A DNA stretch of 42,855 bases from Akkermansiaceae bacterium. Its GTDB lineage: Bacteria > Verrucomicrobiota > Verrucomicrobiia > Verrucomicrobiales > Akkermansiaceae. Below, piece by piece: positions 1 to 7,869 of this stretch. Each line of letters starts with the position of its first letter. Within the stretch, counting starts at the first letter, position 1. Below the pieces are notes generated by a model. That model saw only the letters and a program-made list of their open reading frames with translations, ran no database searches and was not told where the DNA came from. The stretch is taken from positions 1 through 42,855 of the forward strand of contig JALOTY010000085.1 of assembly GCA_025457665.1 (NCBI GenBank), written 5' to 3'. Both the position numbers and the translations under genes were made by a program.

Positions 1-173
1 CAGCGAGGGCAAACCCTGAATGCGGCGGGAACTGAGGCGACCCCTACTTCTGGCAAAGCCAAACTGGCATGGCGTGAGCGCAGCGAGGGCAAATGCTGAA
101 TGCGGCGGGAACTGAGGCGACCTCTACTTCTGGCAAAGCCAAACCGGCATGGCGTGAGCGCAGCGAGGGCAAA
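1..173. repeat. 80-bp tandem direct repeat, cut by the left edge
   Basis: Positions 1-80 and 81-160 are near-identical 80-bp units that differ at only a few bases. A third copy starts at 161 and is lost after about 13 bases (CAGCGAGGGCAAA). The window opens at a unit boundary, so more copies may lie to the left. I see no convincing gene in the unit; reading frames through it are low-complexity. It runs directly into the composite heptamer locus at 174-375. The unit length and lack of unique spacers do not fit CRISPR. Confidence 0.85.
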
Positions 174-375
174 TCGGAAAGTGCTCCGCGGAGCATCGGC
201 CGTTCTTTGGCACTTGGCCATTGGCACTTGGAACTTCCGCAGCGGCACGGCTGTTCTTTGAACTTTGCCCTTCGCCCTTTGACCTTCCGCGAAGCGGCCT
301 CCGGTCTTGTGTCTTGCGTCTTGAAATCTTGCGTCTTTCCCCGACTGTCCTTCGCCCTTTGCCCTTGTGTCGATG
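174..375. repeat. Composite heptamer repeat locus A, 3' of lysR
   Basis: Read on the minus strand, the direction of the adjacent lysR, this is a chain of short 7-bp-periodic arrays. The units are AAGGGCA/AAGGACA type, AAGACGC/AAGACAC type, AAGGTCA/AAGGGCG/AAGTTCA type, and AAGTGCC/AATGGCC type. They are separated by small GC palindromes: CCGCTTCGCGG near 288-298, CCGCTGCGG near 237-245, and TGCTCCGCGGAGCA at 181-194. The joint AAAGAACAGCCG occurs near 247-258 (minus strand), with a variant near 200-210. The locus ends about 15-20 bases from the lysR stop codon. Related loci are at 2202, 14050, 15675 and 34463. Confidence 0.8.
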
Positions 376-389
376 GTAGAGCGAGGAGA

Positions 390-1277
390 TCAGCTTTTGA
401 TTTCCGCGGTGGCGCGGCGGCGGAGGCCGGTGAGGACGGCGGCGGCAAGATCGGTGGGTTTGCCGCGCCAGAGGCCGGCGACCTTGAGTTCCGGCACGCC
501 TTTGAGTTCCATTGCCGTGACACCCTTGGGCAGGCTCATGCCCGGAACGCGAACGCCAAGTCCGGCACCGAAACCTTGCTCGACGTAAGAGTGCACGAGA
601 TCAAGCGCGCCGACCTCGATTCGCGCCGGCCAAAACAGGGATTTCCGTCCCAAAGCAGCGTGGAAGAGTCGGGCCATGGTGGTGTTTTCCGGAGTGCGGA
701 TCAGGGGCAGGGTGCCGACCACTGAGGTCCAACTGCTGCGCGGTGCCTTGACGCCCGGAGGCAGCAACAGCAGCAGCGGCATGGAGGCGAGAACCTCGCT
801 GCGGATGCCCGCAGGGGCCTTGCCTTCCAGTTCGGAAATCGCGAGATCGACCTCCTCCCGCTCTAACAGACCGAAGACGGTGCGTTGGTCGGCATCGTGC
901 AGGGTCAGTTCCAGTTCCGGGCAGGCCTTGCGCAGGGTGGCGAGCACGGCGGGGAGGTGGTTGCGGAGGACGGTGGCCGGGGCGGCCAGGCGGAGATGGC
1001 GCGTGGCCTTGCCCGAGACCCGGCCGGCCACGCCTGCCAGACCGCCGAAAAAGGGTGCGGCGAAATCATACAACTCCCGGCCGGCTTCGGTGAGTTGGAA
1101 GGGCCGACGCTGGAAAAGCCGGACGCCGAGTTCCTTTTCCAACTGGGAAATCTGGCCGCTTACCGCCGGCTGCTGGATGCCATAGGGCATGCCGCGAACC
1201 GCCGCCGTGATCCCTCCCGAACGGGCGACATGGTAGAAGAGCTCAAGGTGGTGGAGATTGGGAAGGGGTTGGGGCAT
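390..1277 (-). CDS. LysR-type transcriptional regulator
   Basis: A 295-residue protein of normal LysR length. The N-terminal winged helix-turn-helix (about residues 5-65) includes QQPAVSGQISQLEKELGVRL and FQLTEAGREL, the classic DNA-binding signature. The recognition region has about two extra residues compared with most family members. The remainder (about 90-290) is the substrate-binding-like effector domain, with blocks such as GIRSEVLASMPLLLLLPPGV. It is divergent from the desaturase-type gene at 1360 with about 80 bp between them, the usual arrangement for a LysR regulator and its target, so control of that gene is a reasonable inference. The effector is unknown. The 3' end lies beside repeat locus A. 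Confidence 0.9.
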   Translation of the reverse strand: MPQPLPNLHHLELFYHVARSGGITAAVRGMPYGIQQPAVSGQISQLEKELGVRLFQRRPFQLTEAGRELYDFAAPFFGGLAGVAGRVSGKATRHLRLAAPATVLRNHLPAVLATLRKACPELELTLHDADQRTVFGLLEREEVDLAISELEGKAPAGIRSEVLASMPLLLLLPPGVKAPRSSWTSVVGTLPLIRTPENTTMARLFHAALGRKSLFWPARIEVGALDLVHSYVEQGFGAGLGVRVPGMSLPKGVTAMELKGVPELKVAGLWRGKPTDLAAAVLTGLRRRATAEIKS

Positions 1278-1359
1278 GCGGAAGGGGTATCAGTTTTATC
1301 GATGTTTTGGCAAAGACAATCGACTCACGCCTTTCCCGGATCTCGATCATGCTCCGGCC

Positions 1360-2208
1360 ATGTTGTTCCTGCTTGCTGGCATTGCCGGATTGATGATGGG
1401 GATCGAGCGTCTGTGGCCCGGCCAGGACCTGCCCGATGTGCGCTTGTGGTGGCTGCGCATCGCACTGGTGAATCTCGCCCAGTTGGGAATCGTCATCCTC
1501 GCCGGGCTGACCTGGGATCGATGGCTGGCAAGCGGGTCTTTGTTCGACCTTACTTCCGCCCTCGGCCTGTGGGGCTCGGCGGCGGTGGCTTACTTTGTTT
1601 CCACCTTCGTCTATTACTTCTGGCATCGGCTGCGCCATGAATCGGATTTCTTCTGGCGCTTGTGCCATCAACTCCATCACTCGCCCCGGAGGATCGAGGT
1701 TCTGGCCAGTTTTTACAAACACCCGGTGGAGATCTTCATCAATTCCGTGCTCAGCGCGCTGATTGTCTTCACCCTGTTAGGACTGTCGGTGGAGGCGGCA
1801 TCGCTCTACACGGCCATGACTGCGGTGGCGGAGTATTTCTATCATTGGAACATCCGCACCCCGCGCTGGCTTGGATGGTTGATCCAGCGGCCGGAAAGTC
1901 ATCGGGTACACCATCGCTACCAGCACCACAGCCAGAACTATGCCGACCTGCCCCTGTGGGACTGGCTGTTCGGAACCTTGAACAACCCTGCGGCCTCGCC
2001 ATCACGTTGTGGATTCACGCCGAAACGCGAACAGCGGGTGGTGGAGATGCTCGCCTTTCGCGATGTCCACAAGGAACCCTCGCCCGGAGCCCTGCCGCCC
2101 ACCTGTTTCGGCTGCCGCAAACGCTGGGCCTGCGCGATGGGGAAAGACAGGGAGGATTTTGGAACAACGATAGAATCGAAAGAAACGAAGAAGATGGGGG
2201 GATGTTAG
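1360..2208 (+). CDS. Fatty acid hydroxylase / sterol desaturase superfamily membrane protein
   Basis: A membrane di-iron oxygenase-type protein of about 282 residues, with several hydrophobic helices in the first 150 residues. The three histidine clusters are visible: HRLRH (about 89-93), HQLHH (about 103-107) and HRVHHRYQHH (about 181-190). Members hydroxylate or desaturate lipids; the substrate here cannot be told. I chose the ATG at 1360 (MLFLLAG) because it opens directly on a hydrophobic helix. In-frame starts at 1258 and 1276 would overlap or abut the divergent lysR. The last codons run into a heptamer repeat: the TAG stop at 2206-2208 is part of the first ATGTTAG unit, so the array has defined or remodelled the C-terminus. 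Confidence 0.85.
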   Translation: MLFLLAGIAGLMMGIERLWPGQDLPDVRLWWLRIALVNLAQLGIVILAGLTWDRWLASGSLFDLTSALGLWGSAAVAYFVSTFVYYFWHRLRHESDFFWRLCHQLHHSPRRIEVLASFYKHPVEIFINSVLSALIVFTLLGLSVEAASLYTAMTAVAEYFYHWNIRTPRWLGWLIQRPESHRVHHRYQHHSQNYADLPLWDWLFGTLNNPAASPSRCGFTPKREQRVVEMLAFRDVHKEPSPGALPPTCFGCRKRWACAMGKDREDFGTTIESKETKKMGGC

Positions 2209-2418
2209 ATGGAAGATGTTAGATGGAAGATGTTAGATGTTAGATGTTAGATGGAAGATGGAAGATGGAAGATGGAAGATGGAAGATGGAAGATGGAAGA
2301 TGGAAGATGGAAGATGGAAGATGGAAGATGGGCGCGGAGCTTCGGCTGTTTCTCTGGTCTTGTGTCTTGCGTCTTGCGTCTTGCCGTCTTGTGTCTTTAC
2401 CCGGCTGTTCTTAGAAGC
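2202..2418. repeat. Composite heptamer repeat locus B
   Basis: Positions 2202-2327 hold 18 perfect heptamers in register: five ATGTTAG and thirteen ATGGAAG (the last eleven, 2251-2327, uninterrupted). Equivalently, the unit is AAGATGG. A GC-rich joint follows (GCGCGGAGCTTCGGCTGTTT, about 2332-2351), then a second array on the opposite strand (TCTTGTG/TCTTGCG, complement of AAGACGC/AAGACAC, about 2357-2399), then CCGGCTGTTCTT near 2401-2412. The joint plus AAGATGG array matches locus C in sequence and relative orientation. The array overlaps the stop codon of the preceding gene and ends about 12-18 bp before the ATG at 2430. Confidence 0.92.
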
Positions 2419-2429
2419 TTGAACTTATC

Positions 2430-2924
2430 ATGAAAGTGAAACGATCCAATCAACTCGCTATCCTTGTTCTCGGAGTGGGGCTTTTGCAGATGCTGGGGCA
2501 TATCACCGGCTGGAAAGTCCTGCGCGGGCTGGGACTGGCGAGTGGGATTTCGCCTTATCCGAAGGTGTTTTGTGCCGTGGAGGGCTATGAGGGCTTTACG
2601 GCCCGTTTCGAGCTTGAGGGTATCCGCGATGATGGCGCGGTGTGGCGGGTTCCCTTGGATGGGGAGAGGTATGCGCGGATCCGGGGACCCTACAATCGGC
2701 GCAATGTTCACGGTGCCACTCTTGCCTTTGCTCCCCGGCTGCCAGGGGAACTTCGGGAAGAGTTGTTAGAAAGGGCGCTGGCTCCAGGGTCGGTGTTGAG
2801 GGAGGAGCTGGGGGTTCCTGCCGATGTCCGGCAACTCCGTGTTCGCATCACGCCGCGGGATGGCAACGACCTGGGTCCCTGGGTGTTTCCCGAGGAAAGA
2901 CCCAACGGGAACCTCGAAAGATAA
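2430..2924 (+). CDS. Small membrane-anchored protein of unknown function
   Basis: A 164-residue protein with one N-terminal hydrophobic segment (about residues 9-27), probably a signal anchor, followed by a soluble domain with many charged residues. I do not recognise a family. The soluble part contains an FCAVEGYEGFTARFELEG-like stretch and a Pro/Gly-rich C-terminus. It lies about 57 bp upstream of an HTTM-DCC fusion on the same strand, and such small proteins often accompany HTTM genes, so joint function is an inference from position only. There is no clear Shine-Dalgarno sequence; the 5' leader is mostly repeat locus B. Confidence 0.65.
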   Translation: MKVKRSNQLAILVLGVGLLQMLGHITGWKVLRGLGLASGISPYPKVFCAVEGYEGFTARFELEGIRDDGAVWRVPLDGERYARIRGPYNRRNVHGATLAFAPRLPGELREELLERALAPGSVLREELGVPADVRQLRVRITPRDGNDLGPWVFPEERPNGNLER

Positions 2925-2981
2925 ATCGACATGCAAACTTGCGAAACGGACGAAATTCCCAACAGTGGAGGGCCGAAGGAC

Positions 2982-4160
2982 ATGCAATCTCCCTGGCAGT
3001 TCAGTTTGTTCCGGATTCTTTTCGGCAGCTATCTCGCGATCCATTTCGCGATGCTCGCGCCGTGGGCAGCGGAGGTTTTTGGCAGTGGCGGGGTGATGCC
3101 GGAGCCATCGATGAATCCGGCGCACGGGCTTTTCCCGAATCCGCTCGATCTCAAGCTGCCCGATGCGGTGGTCACGGCATTCGTGGTGCTTCTGGCCCTG
3201 GCATCGCTCTTCTTCGCGGCGGGATGCTGGCGGAAACCTGCGGCGCTGCTGCTGTGGTTCGGGTCCACGGCTTTGTTTCATCGCAACAATCTCATCGGCA
3301 ATCCCGCACTGCCCTACACCGGGCTGCTGCTGGTCTTGACCTTGCTGGTGCCCTCGGGGGAACCGCTTTCCCGCGGACCGAGGCGGGCGGACTGGGCCAT
3401 GCCCGTGTGGGTTCCGCGATGCGCGTGGATCCTGATGGCGGTGGGATACACGTTTTCCGGCCTCACGAAGGTCGGTTCGCCGAGCTGGATGGATGGCAGC
3501 GCCATCGCGCGTCTGTTAGAAAACCCTCTGGCCCGTCCCGGATGGGTGCGGGATGTCCTCGCAAGTCTGCCGGATGGGATGCTTTCGGCCCTGACCTGGG
3601 GGACGCTGGCTTTGGAAATTCTGTTCCTGCCGTTGGCCCTGTTTTCGCGGACGAGGCCGTGGATCTGGCTGGCGATGGTGGCCATGCATCTTGGGATCAT
3701 CGCGGTGGTGGACTTTGCGGATCTGAGTTTTGGCATGCTGATGTTGCATCTTTTCACTTTCGATCCGCGATGGCTCAAACCCAAGGCAACATCACTCATT
3801 TTGGTGAGGTTTGATGGCGAATGCCTCATGTGTTCCGGCAGCATCCGATTTTTGGCCGATGAGGATCGTGGCGAATATTTGCGATTCACCCCGCTGAAAG
3901 TTCCGCCAGGAACGGCTCCGGACACCATGCTGGTGGAGAAAGATGGCAGGACTCTCGATCGTTCCGACGCCATCCTCGCCATCCTCGATGCCCTCGGAGG
4001 TCATTGGCGTGCAATGGGAATGGCCGGTCGAATGATTCCCCGGACCCTGCGGGATGCCGTGTATCGATTCATCGCCCGCAATCGCTATCGATGGTTTGGA
4101 AAAGGCAATGCCTGTTCGCTGCCCGGTGAGGCGCTGACAAAGAGGCTGGTGGATGATTGA
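2982..4160 (+). CDS. HTTM domain protein fused to a DCC-family thiol-disulfide oxidoreductase
   Basis: About 392 residues. The first about 270 residues form a polytopic membrane domain that opens with SPWQFSLFRILFGSYLAIHF and resembles the horizontally transferred transmembrane (HTTM) region related to vitamin K-dependent gamma-carboxylase. The C-terminal about 115 residues match the DCC/DUF393 family: FDGECLMCSGSIRFL gives the DxxCxxC motif with cysteines at about 281 and 284, and RNRYRWFGK appears near the end. DCC proteins are thioredoxin-like. The two domains are more often separate genes, so this is a fusion. The ATG at 2982 has GGAGG about ten bases upstream; an ATG at 2931 would add 17 hydrophilic residues. 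The redox partner is unknown. Confidence 0.8.
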   Translation: MQSPWQFSLFRILFGSYLAIHFAMLAPWAAEVFGSGGVMPEPSMNPAHGLFPNPLDLKLPDAVVTAFVVLLALASLFFAAGCWRKPAALLLWFGSTALFHRNNLIGNPALPYTGLLLVLTLLVPSGEPLSRGPRRADWAMPVWVPRCAWILMAVGYTFSGLTKVGSPSWMDGSAIARLLENPLARPGWVRDVLASLPDGMLSALTWGTLALEILFLPLALFSRTRPWIWLAMVAMHLGIIAVVDFADLSFGMLMLHLFTFDPRWLKPKATSLILVRFDGECLMCSGSIRFLADEDRGEYLRFTPLKVPPGTAPDTMLVEKDGRTLDRSDAILAILDALGGHWRAMGMAGRMIPRTLRDAVYRFIARNRYRWFGKGNACSLPGEALTKRLVDD

Positions 4161-4213
4161 AATAATCGGAATGAGGTTCACGTCTTCTGTGCCCTGAACC
4201 CATCCGATAATCC

Positions 4214-6022
4214 ATGATCGCCCGTCGAAGTTTCATCCGAGTCATTGGAGGCCTCGCCTTCAGCAGTGCCTTCGCCCCAAGATATCTTTTGGGAGCGGAA
4301 CCAGCGGGACCCGAAGGGGTGCTGGTGGAAGCTTGTGGATTCAAAGATCCCGGTGGGTGGGCCTTGGATACCCAGCATTACCAGCAAATGGGCGGGTCCT
4401 ATCTGCTCGCTCATGGCATGGGCCAGCCGGTGGCGAATGCTCGGACGAGCTTCCGCGTCCCCGAGGCCGGGACCTGGCATGTGAGTGTGAGAACCCGAGA
4501 TTGGTGCCCGGGCGACTGGGAGGCACCGGGGCGTTTCCGGGTGAAAGTGGATGGCAAGGCACTGGAAGCGGAGTTCGGCACCGAGGAAGGCTGGGCATGG
4601 CAGCGCGGGGGAGCCATCGAGCTGAGCGCCGGGGAACACACGCTGGAGCTGGAGGATCTCACGGGATTCGACGGACGATGCGACGCGATCTTTTTTTCCA
4701 AGGATCCCGGTGCCGTGCCGCCAAGCGAGGACATTCCGGCCCTGTCGGCATGGAAAGACAAAGTCACTGGCAGGGCTGCCAAGGCGATCGAGGAAAGCGA
4801 GTATGACGTCGTGATCGTCGGCGGCGGAATGGCCGGATGCGGTGCGGCGCTGGCCGCCCGTGAGCAGGGTTTGAAGGTGGCGATCATTCAGAACCGACCG
4901 GTCTTTGGCGGCAATGCCAGCGCTGAAGTCCGCGTGCACACGCTGGGCGTCCATGGCAAGGGGTCGAGGATCCTGAAGAAGATCGACACAAAACATTACC
5001 CGAATGGCGATGCCGCGGCGCATCAATGCCAGGACAAGCGTGAGAAATCGATGCGTGAGTCCGGTGCCGATCTCTTTCCCGGCCACATCGCCATCGGCCT
5101 CGGCAAAGAAGGCGACAAGATCACCAGCGTGGAGGCGCGCGAGGCGACCACGGGGATCATCCGTCGCTTCAAGGCTCCGGTGTTCATCGATGCCACCGGC
5201 GATGCCTGGCTGGGATTCTGGGCCGGGGCGGAGTTCCGTGAGGGGCGTGAGGCAAAAAGCGAGTTCAACGAGGGCTGGGATCGATACGGCGAACTGTGGA
5301 GCCCGGAAAAGGCGGACATGCGGGTGATGGGCACCAGCGTGCTGTGGAATTCGCAGAAGGGGAAAAAGCCGAGCCGATTCCCGGCCGTGCCGTGGGCGAT
5401 GCCGGTGGCGAAGGACCACGTGGCAACGGCGGGCGAATGGTTCTGGGAGTATTCCTCGAATGATCTCTGCCAGATCCGCGATGCCGAGAAGATCCGTGAC
5501 CACCTGCTGCGCGCGATCTACGGGTCCTTTGCCAATGCCAAGAAGCATCCGAAGAACGCCACCGTGGAGCTCAAGTGGGTGGCCTACGTCGGCGGCAAAC
5601 GTGAGTCGCGACGGCTGGTGGGCGATCATGTGTATAAGATGGCCGATGCCACGGGCGATGAGGTTTTTCCGGATGCGGTGGTCGAGGAGAAACGAGAACT
5701 CGATGGCCACTATCAGATTGCCGAGACCGGCTCGCCTTATGATTTCCTCTCGAAGGCGATGTTCATGAAGGTGCCGAAGAGTTATTACATTCCCTTCCGC
5801 TGTTTTTACTCGAAGAACATCCCCAATCTCATGATGGCGGGCCGTTGTTTCAGTTGCACGCATGTCGGTCTTTCCGGTCCGCGGGTGATGAACACCTGTG
5901 CGCAGATGGGAGTCGCCACCGGTTATGCCGCCGCGTTGTGCAAGAAACATGGCGTGCTGCCGCGTGAGCTGGGCCAGAAACACATCGGCGAACTGCGCAA
6001 ACTCATCGGCTACGAGGCATGA
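4214..6022 (+). CDS. Exported FAD-dependent oxidoreductase
   Basis: A 602-residue protein. The N-terminus (RRSFIRVIGG, then a hydrophobic stretch to about residue 28) resembles a twin-arginine signal, suggesting folded export with cofactor. Residues about 33-185 form a beta-rich accessory domain. A dinucleotide-binding motif DVVIVGGGMAGCGAA begins near 198, followed by GGNASAEVRVHTLG, typical of the FAD_oxidored family common in Planctomycetes and Verrucomicrobia. The end (GRCFSCTHVGLSGPRVMNTC) is the usual C-terminal flavin-contact region. The substrate is unknown. It overlaps the next gene by ATGA and is the first gene of a three-gene unit ending in apbE. Confidence 0.85.
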   Translation: MIARRSFIRVIGGLAFSSAFAPRYLLGAEPAGPEGVLVEACGFKDPGGWALDTQHYQQMGGSYLLAHGMGQPVANARTSFRVPEAGTWHVSVRTRDWCPGDWEAPGRFRVKVDGKALEAEFGTEEGWAWQRGGAIELSAGEHTLELEDLTGFDGRCDAIFFSKDPGAVPPSEDIPALSAWKDKVTGRAAKAIEESEYDVVIVGGGMAGCGAALAAREQGLKVAIIQNRPVFGGNASAEVRVHTLGVHGKGSRILKKIDTKHYPNGDAAAHQCQDKREKSMRESGADLFPGHIAIGLGKEGDKITSVEAREATTGIIRRFKAPVFIDATGDAWLGFWAGAEFREGREAKSEFNEGWDRYGELWSPEKADMRVMGTSVLWNSQKGKKPSRFPAVPWAMPVAKDHVATAGEWFWEYSSNDLCQIRDAEKIRDHLLRAIYGSFANAKKHPKNATVELKWVAYVGGKRESRRLVGDHVYKMADATGDEVFPDAVVEEKRELDGHYQIAETGSPYDFLSKAMFMKVPKSYYIPFRCFYSKNIPNLMMAGRCFSCTHVGLSGPRVMNTCAQMGVATGYAAALCKKHGVLPRELGQKHIGELRKLIGYEA

Positions 6023-6999
6023 TGCGGCATTGGGTCAACTTCGGCCTGCTCTTCAGCTTCCTCGCCTTGGCGGTGAGTGGCGTGATGGCTTATCTGTTGC
6101 CGTTCTCGCTCACCACCGCGCGGGTGCACATCTTCGCCGGTGCTCTCACGGTGCTGCTGGTGCTGCTGCACGTGCTTTCGAGGTTGAAGTATTTCTCGTC
6201 GAAAATCAGCGGCAAGGGGGCATCACGGGGAATGGTCGCCGCTGTGACCCTTGCGGCAGTGGTCCTGCTGGCGGTGGCGGTCTATGATCTGTGGCCGGCG
6301 AAACAGATGGTCGATGCGAGCTACGAGGCTCGTCGTCGATCGGAAATTGTGAGGTCCTCGCCCATGGCCGGGTTTCTCGATGTCGATGACCAGCATCGCT
6401 TCGTCGCGCGCCAACCGGGTGAGGACGCGGATGTCGCGCTTTCCCTGATGGTGCGTTTCCGCGAGGGGATCGAGCATCCGCCGGCGATGGTGGTGTGGGC
6501 GGAAACCTCTTCCGGCACGATCATTGAGACGCTCTACATCGATGAATCGCTGGCCTACTCCGAGGAGGTCGAGTGGCAGGGCGTGAAGACTCCGCGCCAC
6601 AAGCTGCTGCCGATCTGGCGGCACAAGCATACCGTTGTTTCCGGGGTCGATCCCCATGGCAAGGTGGATGCCTTCACGGGGGCGACGCCGGAGCATTCGT
6701 TCACGGTCGATCAGAACCTGAAGACCGAGGATGGCGAGGGTTTCGTGATCTGCGTGGAGCTGAATGCGGTAAAGGACCCCGAGGGGGATTTCAGCGATCC
6801 CGAACTGGGCCAGCCCTCGCTGCTCTACACCGCCTACATCGAACCGGGGAAGGACCCGGTGTGGTCCTTGCTCGAACTCACGGCCCATGGGGGTGAGGCT
6901 TTTGAAAACGGGGCACCGGGATACGATTTGGAAACGATCGGATCGGCGAAAAAGCTCATCGATCTCCTGCTGGTGAAAACCGCGCCGATCCCGCCATGA
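6019..6999 (+). CDS. Membrane DUF4405/DUF2271-type protein with a candidate flavinylation site
   Basis: A 326-residue protein. The N-terminal about 95 residues hold three hydrophobic segments with histidines (H4, RVHIFAG, LLHVL), like a small cytochrome b/DUF4405 membrane module. The remainder is an extracytoplasmic DUF2271-like domain. Residues 217-223 read DAFTGAT and fit the D-x-x-[ST]-G-A-[ST] motif modified by ApbE, with T223 the predicted FMN attachment point. It overlaps both neighbours by 4 bp (ATGA), so all three proteins are probably made together. Family knowledge: DUF2271 proteins co-occur with ApbE in extracytosolic flavin electron-transfer systems. Domain names are recalled by pattern, not searched. 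Confidence 0.75.
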   Translation: MMRHWVNFGLLFSFLALAVSGVMAYLLPFSLTTARVHIFAGALTVLLVLLHVLSRLKYFSSKISGKGASRGMVAAVTLAAVVLLAVAVYDLWPAKQMVDASYEARRRSEIVRSSPMAGFLDVDDQHRFVARQPGEDADVALSLMVRFREGIEHPPAMVVWAETSSGTIIETLYIDESLAYSEEVEWQGVKTPRHKLLPIWRHKHTVVSGVDPHGKVDAFTGATPEHSFTVDQNLKTEDGEGFVICVELNAVKDPEGDFSDPELGQPSLLYTAYIEPGKDPVWSLLELTAHGGEAFENGAPGYDLETIGSAKKLIDLLLVKTAPIPP

Positions 7000-7847
7000 T
7001 GCCGCGCGTGGTGATGTTTGCAGCAGTGCTGGCAATGACCGCCTGCGATTCATCGGAAAAAGTCCGGATTCTCACCGGCGAGGCGATGGGGACCACCTAT
7101 CGAATCAAGACCGTGGGGGATCCACTTCCGCTGCAGGGTGAAATCGATGTCATGTTCGAACAACTCGACCGCGATGTTTCGACCTGGCGGGATGACAGTT
7201 GGATCAGCGATTTCAATCGGGCCAAGGCGGGAAGCCGCTTCGAAATGCCGGCTTCGGTGGTCGCCTTGATGGAGATTTCCCGGGACTGTCACGAGCGGAC
7301 GGAGGGGCGTTTCGATCCCACCGTCGGCGCGCTGATTCGCTTGTGGGGGTTCGGCGCATGGAAAAAGGAGTTTCATGGCGAACCGGGACCGGAGGAAATC
7401 CAGGCGGCGCAGGACGCCTGTGGATTTCGCCATCTACGGATCGAGGGCCGTCAGATCACCAAGTTGCACGATGGCCTGATGCTCGATTTCTCCGCCGTCG
7501 CGAAGGGCTACGCCGTCGATCAAATCGCTGCGATCCTACGGAACGCCGGGCTCCGGGATTTTGTCATCGAAATCGGCGGCGACCTCCTCGCGGAAGGCCA
7601 TGCTCCCGGGAAAAGCGGTTGGACGATCGATGGTCCGGCCCTGGATGGCCCGGTCACGCTCATCGATGAGGCCATCGCCACCAGCGGTTCCGAGCACCAT
7701 TTCCGGGGGAAACTCAGCCACATCATCGACCCCCGCCGTGGCGAACCGGTGCCGGTGGGTGCCCCGGCGGCAGCGCGGGCCTCGACCTGTGCGGTCGCCG
7801 ATGCCTTGGCCACTGCCGCAGTGGTCGAGCAGGCCGGGGGGAAATGA
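6996..7847 (+). CDS. apbE: FAD:protein FMN transferase, lipoprotein
   Basis: A 283-residue ApbE-family enzyme that transfers FMN from FAD to Thr/Ser in target proteins outside the cytoplasm. The signal peptide ends in a lipobox (LAMTAC, Cys17). Family blocks are present: GEAMGTTYRI, DVSTWRDDSWISDFNRA, GRFDPTVG, DFSAVAKGYAVD, VIEIGGDLLAEG, SHIIDPRRG and ADALATA. The C-terminus is a little shorter than usual. The adjacent DUF2271-type protein carries a matching acceptor motif and is the likely client. The last about 120 bp are duplicated at 9721-9847 with about 95 percent identity, the result of an insertion immediately after the stop codon. Confidence 0.92.
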   Translation: MMPRVVMFAAVLAMTACDSSEKVRILTGEAMGTTYRIKTVGDPLPLQGEIDVMFEQLDRDVSTWRDDSWISDFNRAKAGSRFEMPASVVALMEISRDCHERTEGRFDPTVGALIRLWGFGAWKKEFHGEPGPEEIQAAQDACGFRHLRIEGRQITKLHDGLMLDFSAVAKGYAVDQIAAILRNAGLRDFVIEIGGDLLAEGHAPGKSGWTIDGPALDGPVTLIDEAIATSGSEHHFRGKLSHIIDPRRGEPVPVGAPAAARASTCAVADALATAAVVEQAGGK

Positions 7848-7851
7848 GGCG
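7725..7851 (+). repeat. Left 127-bp direct repeat (apbE 3' end)
   Basis: This segment runs from ATCGACCCCCGCCG to TGAGGCG and forms the 3' end and stop codon of apbE. It matches 9721-9847 without gaps. I count six mismatches, five of them clustered in a 13-bp stretch (7772-7784 against 9768-9780) where they change amino acids. Confidence 0.9.
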
Positions 7852-7869
7852 GCCGACTCCAGTTCAGGA

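Noticed and set aside
1..173. CRISPR array.
   Set aside because: The 80-bp units are contiguous with no unique spacers, and no cas gene is in the window. The heptamer arrays also lack spacers.
2237..2433. Open frames through the heptamer arrays encoding MEDGRWK-type periodic peptides (also at 14027-14431).
   Set aside because: They exist on several frames and strands only because a 7-bp repeat without stop codons is open in every frame; there is no ribosome-binding site or non-repeat domain.
4178..5983. Long antisense frames opposite real genes (for example 4178-5983, 20395-21576, 23969-25924, 36338-37795).
   Set aside because: High G+C coding sequence often leaves the opposite strand open; these translate to His/Arg/Gly-rich sequence without domains, while the plus-strand genes have clear families.
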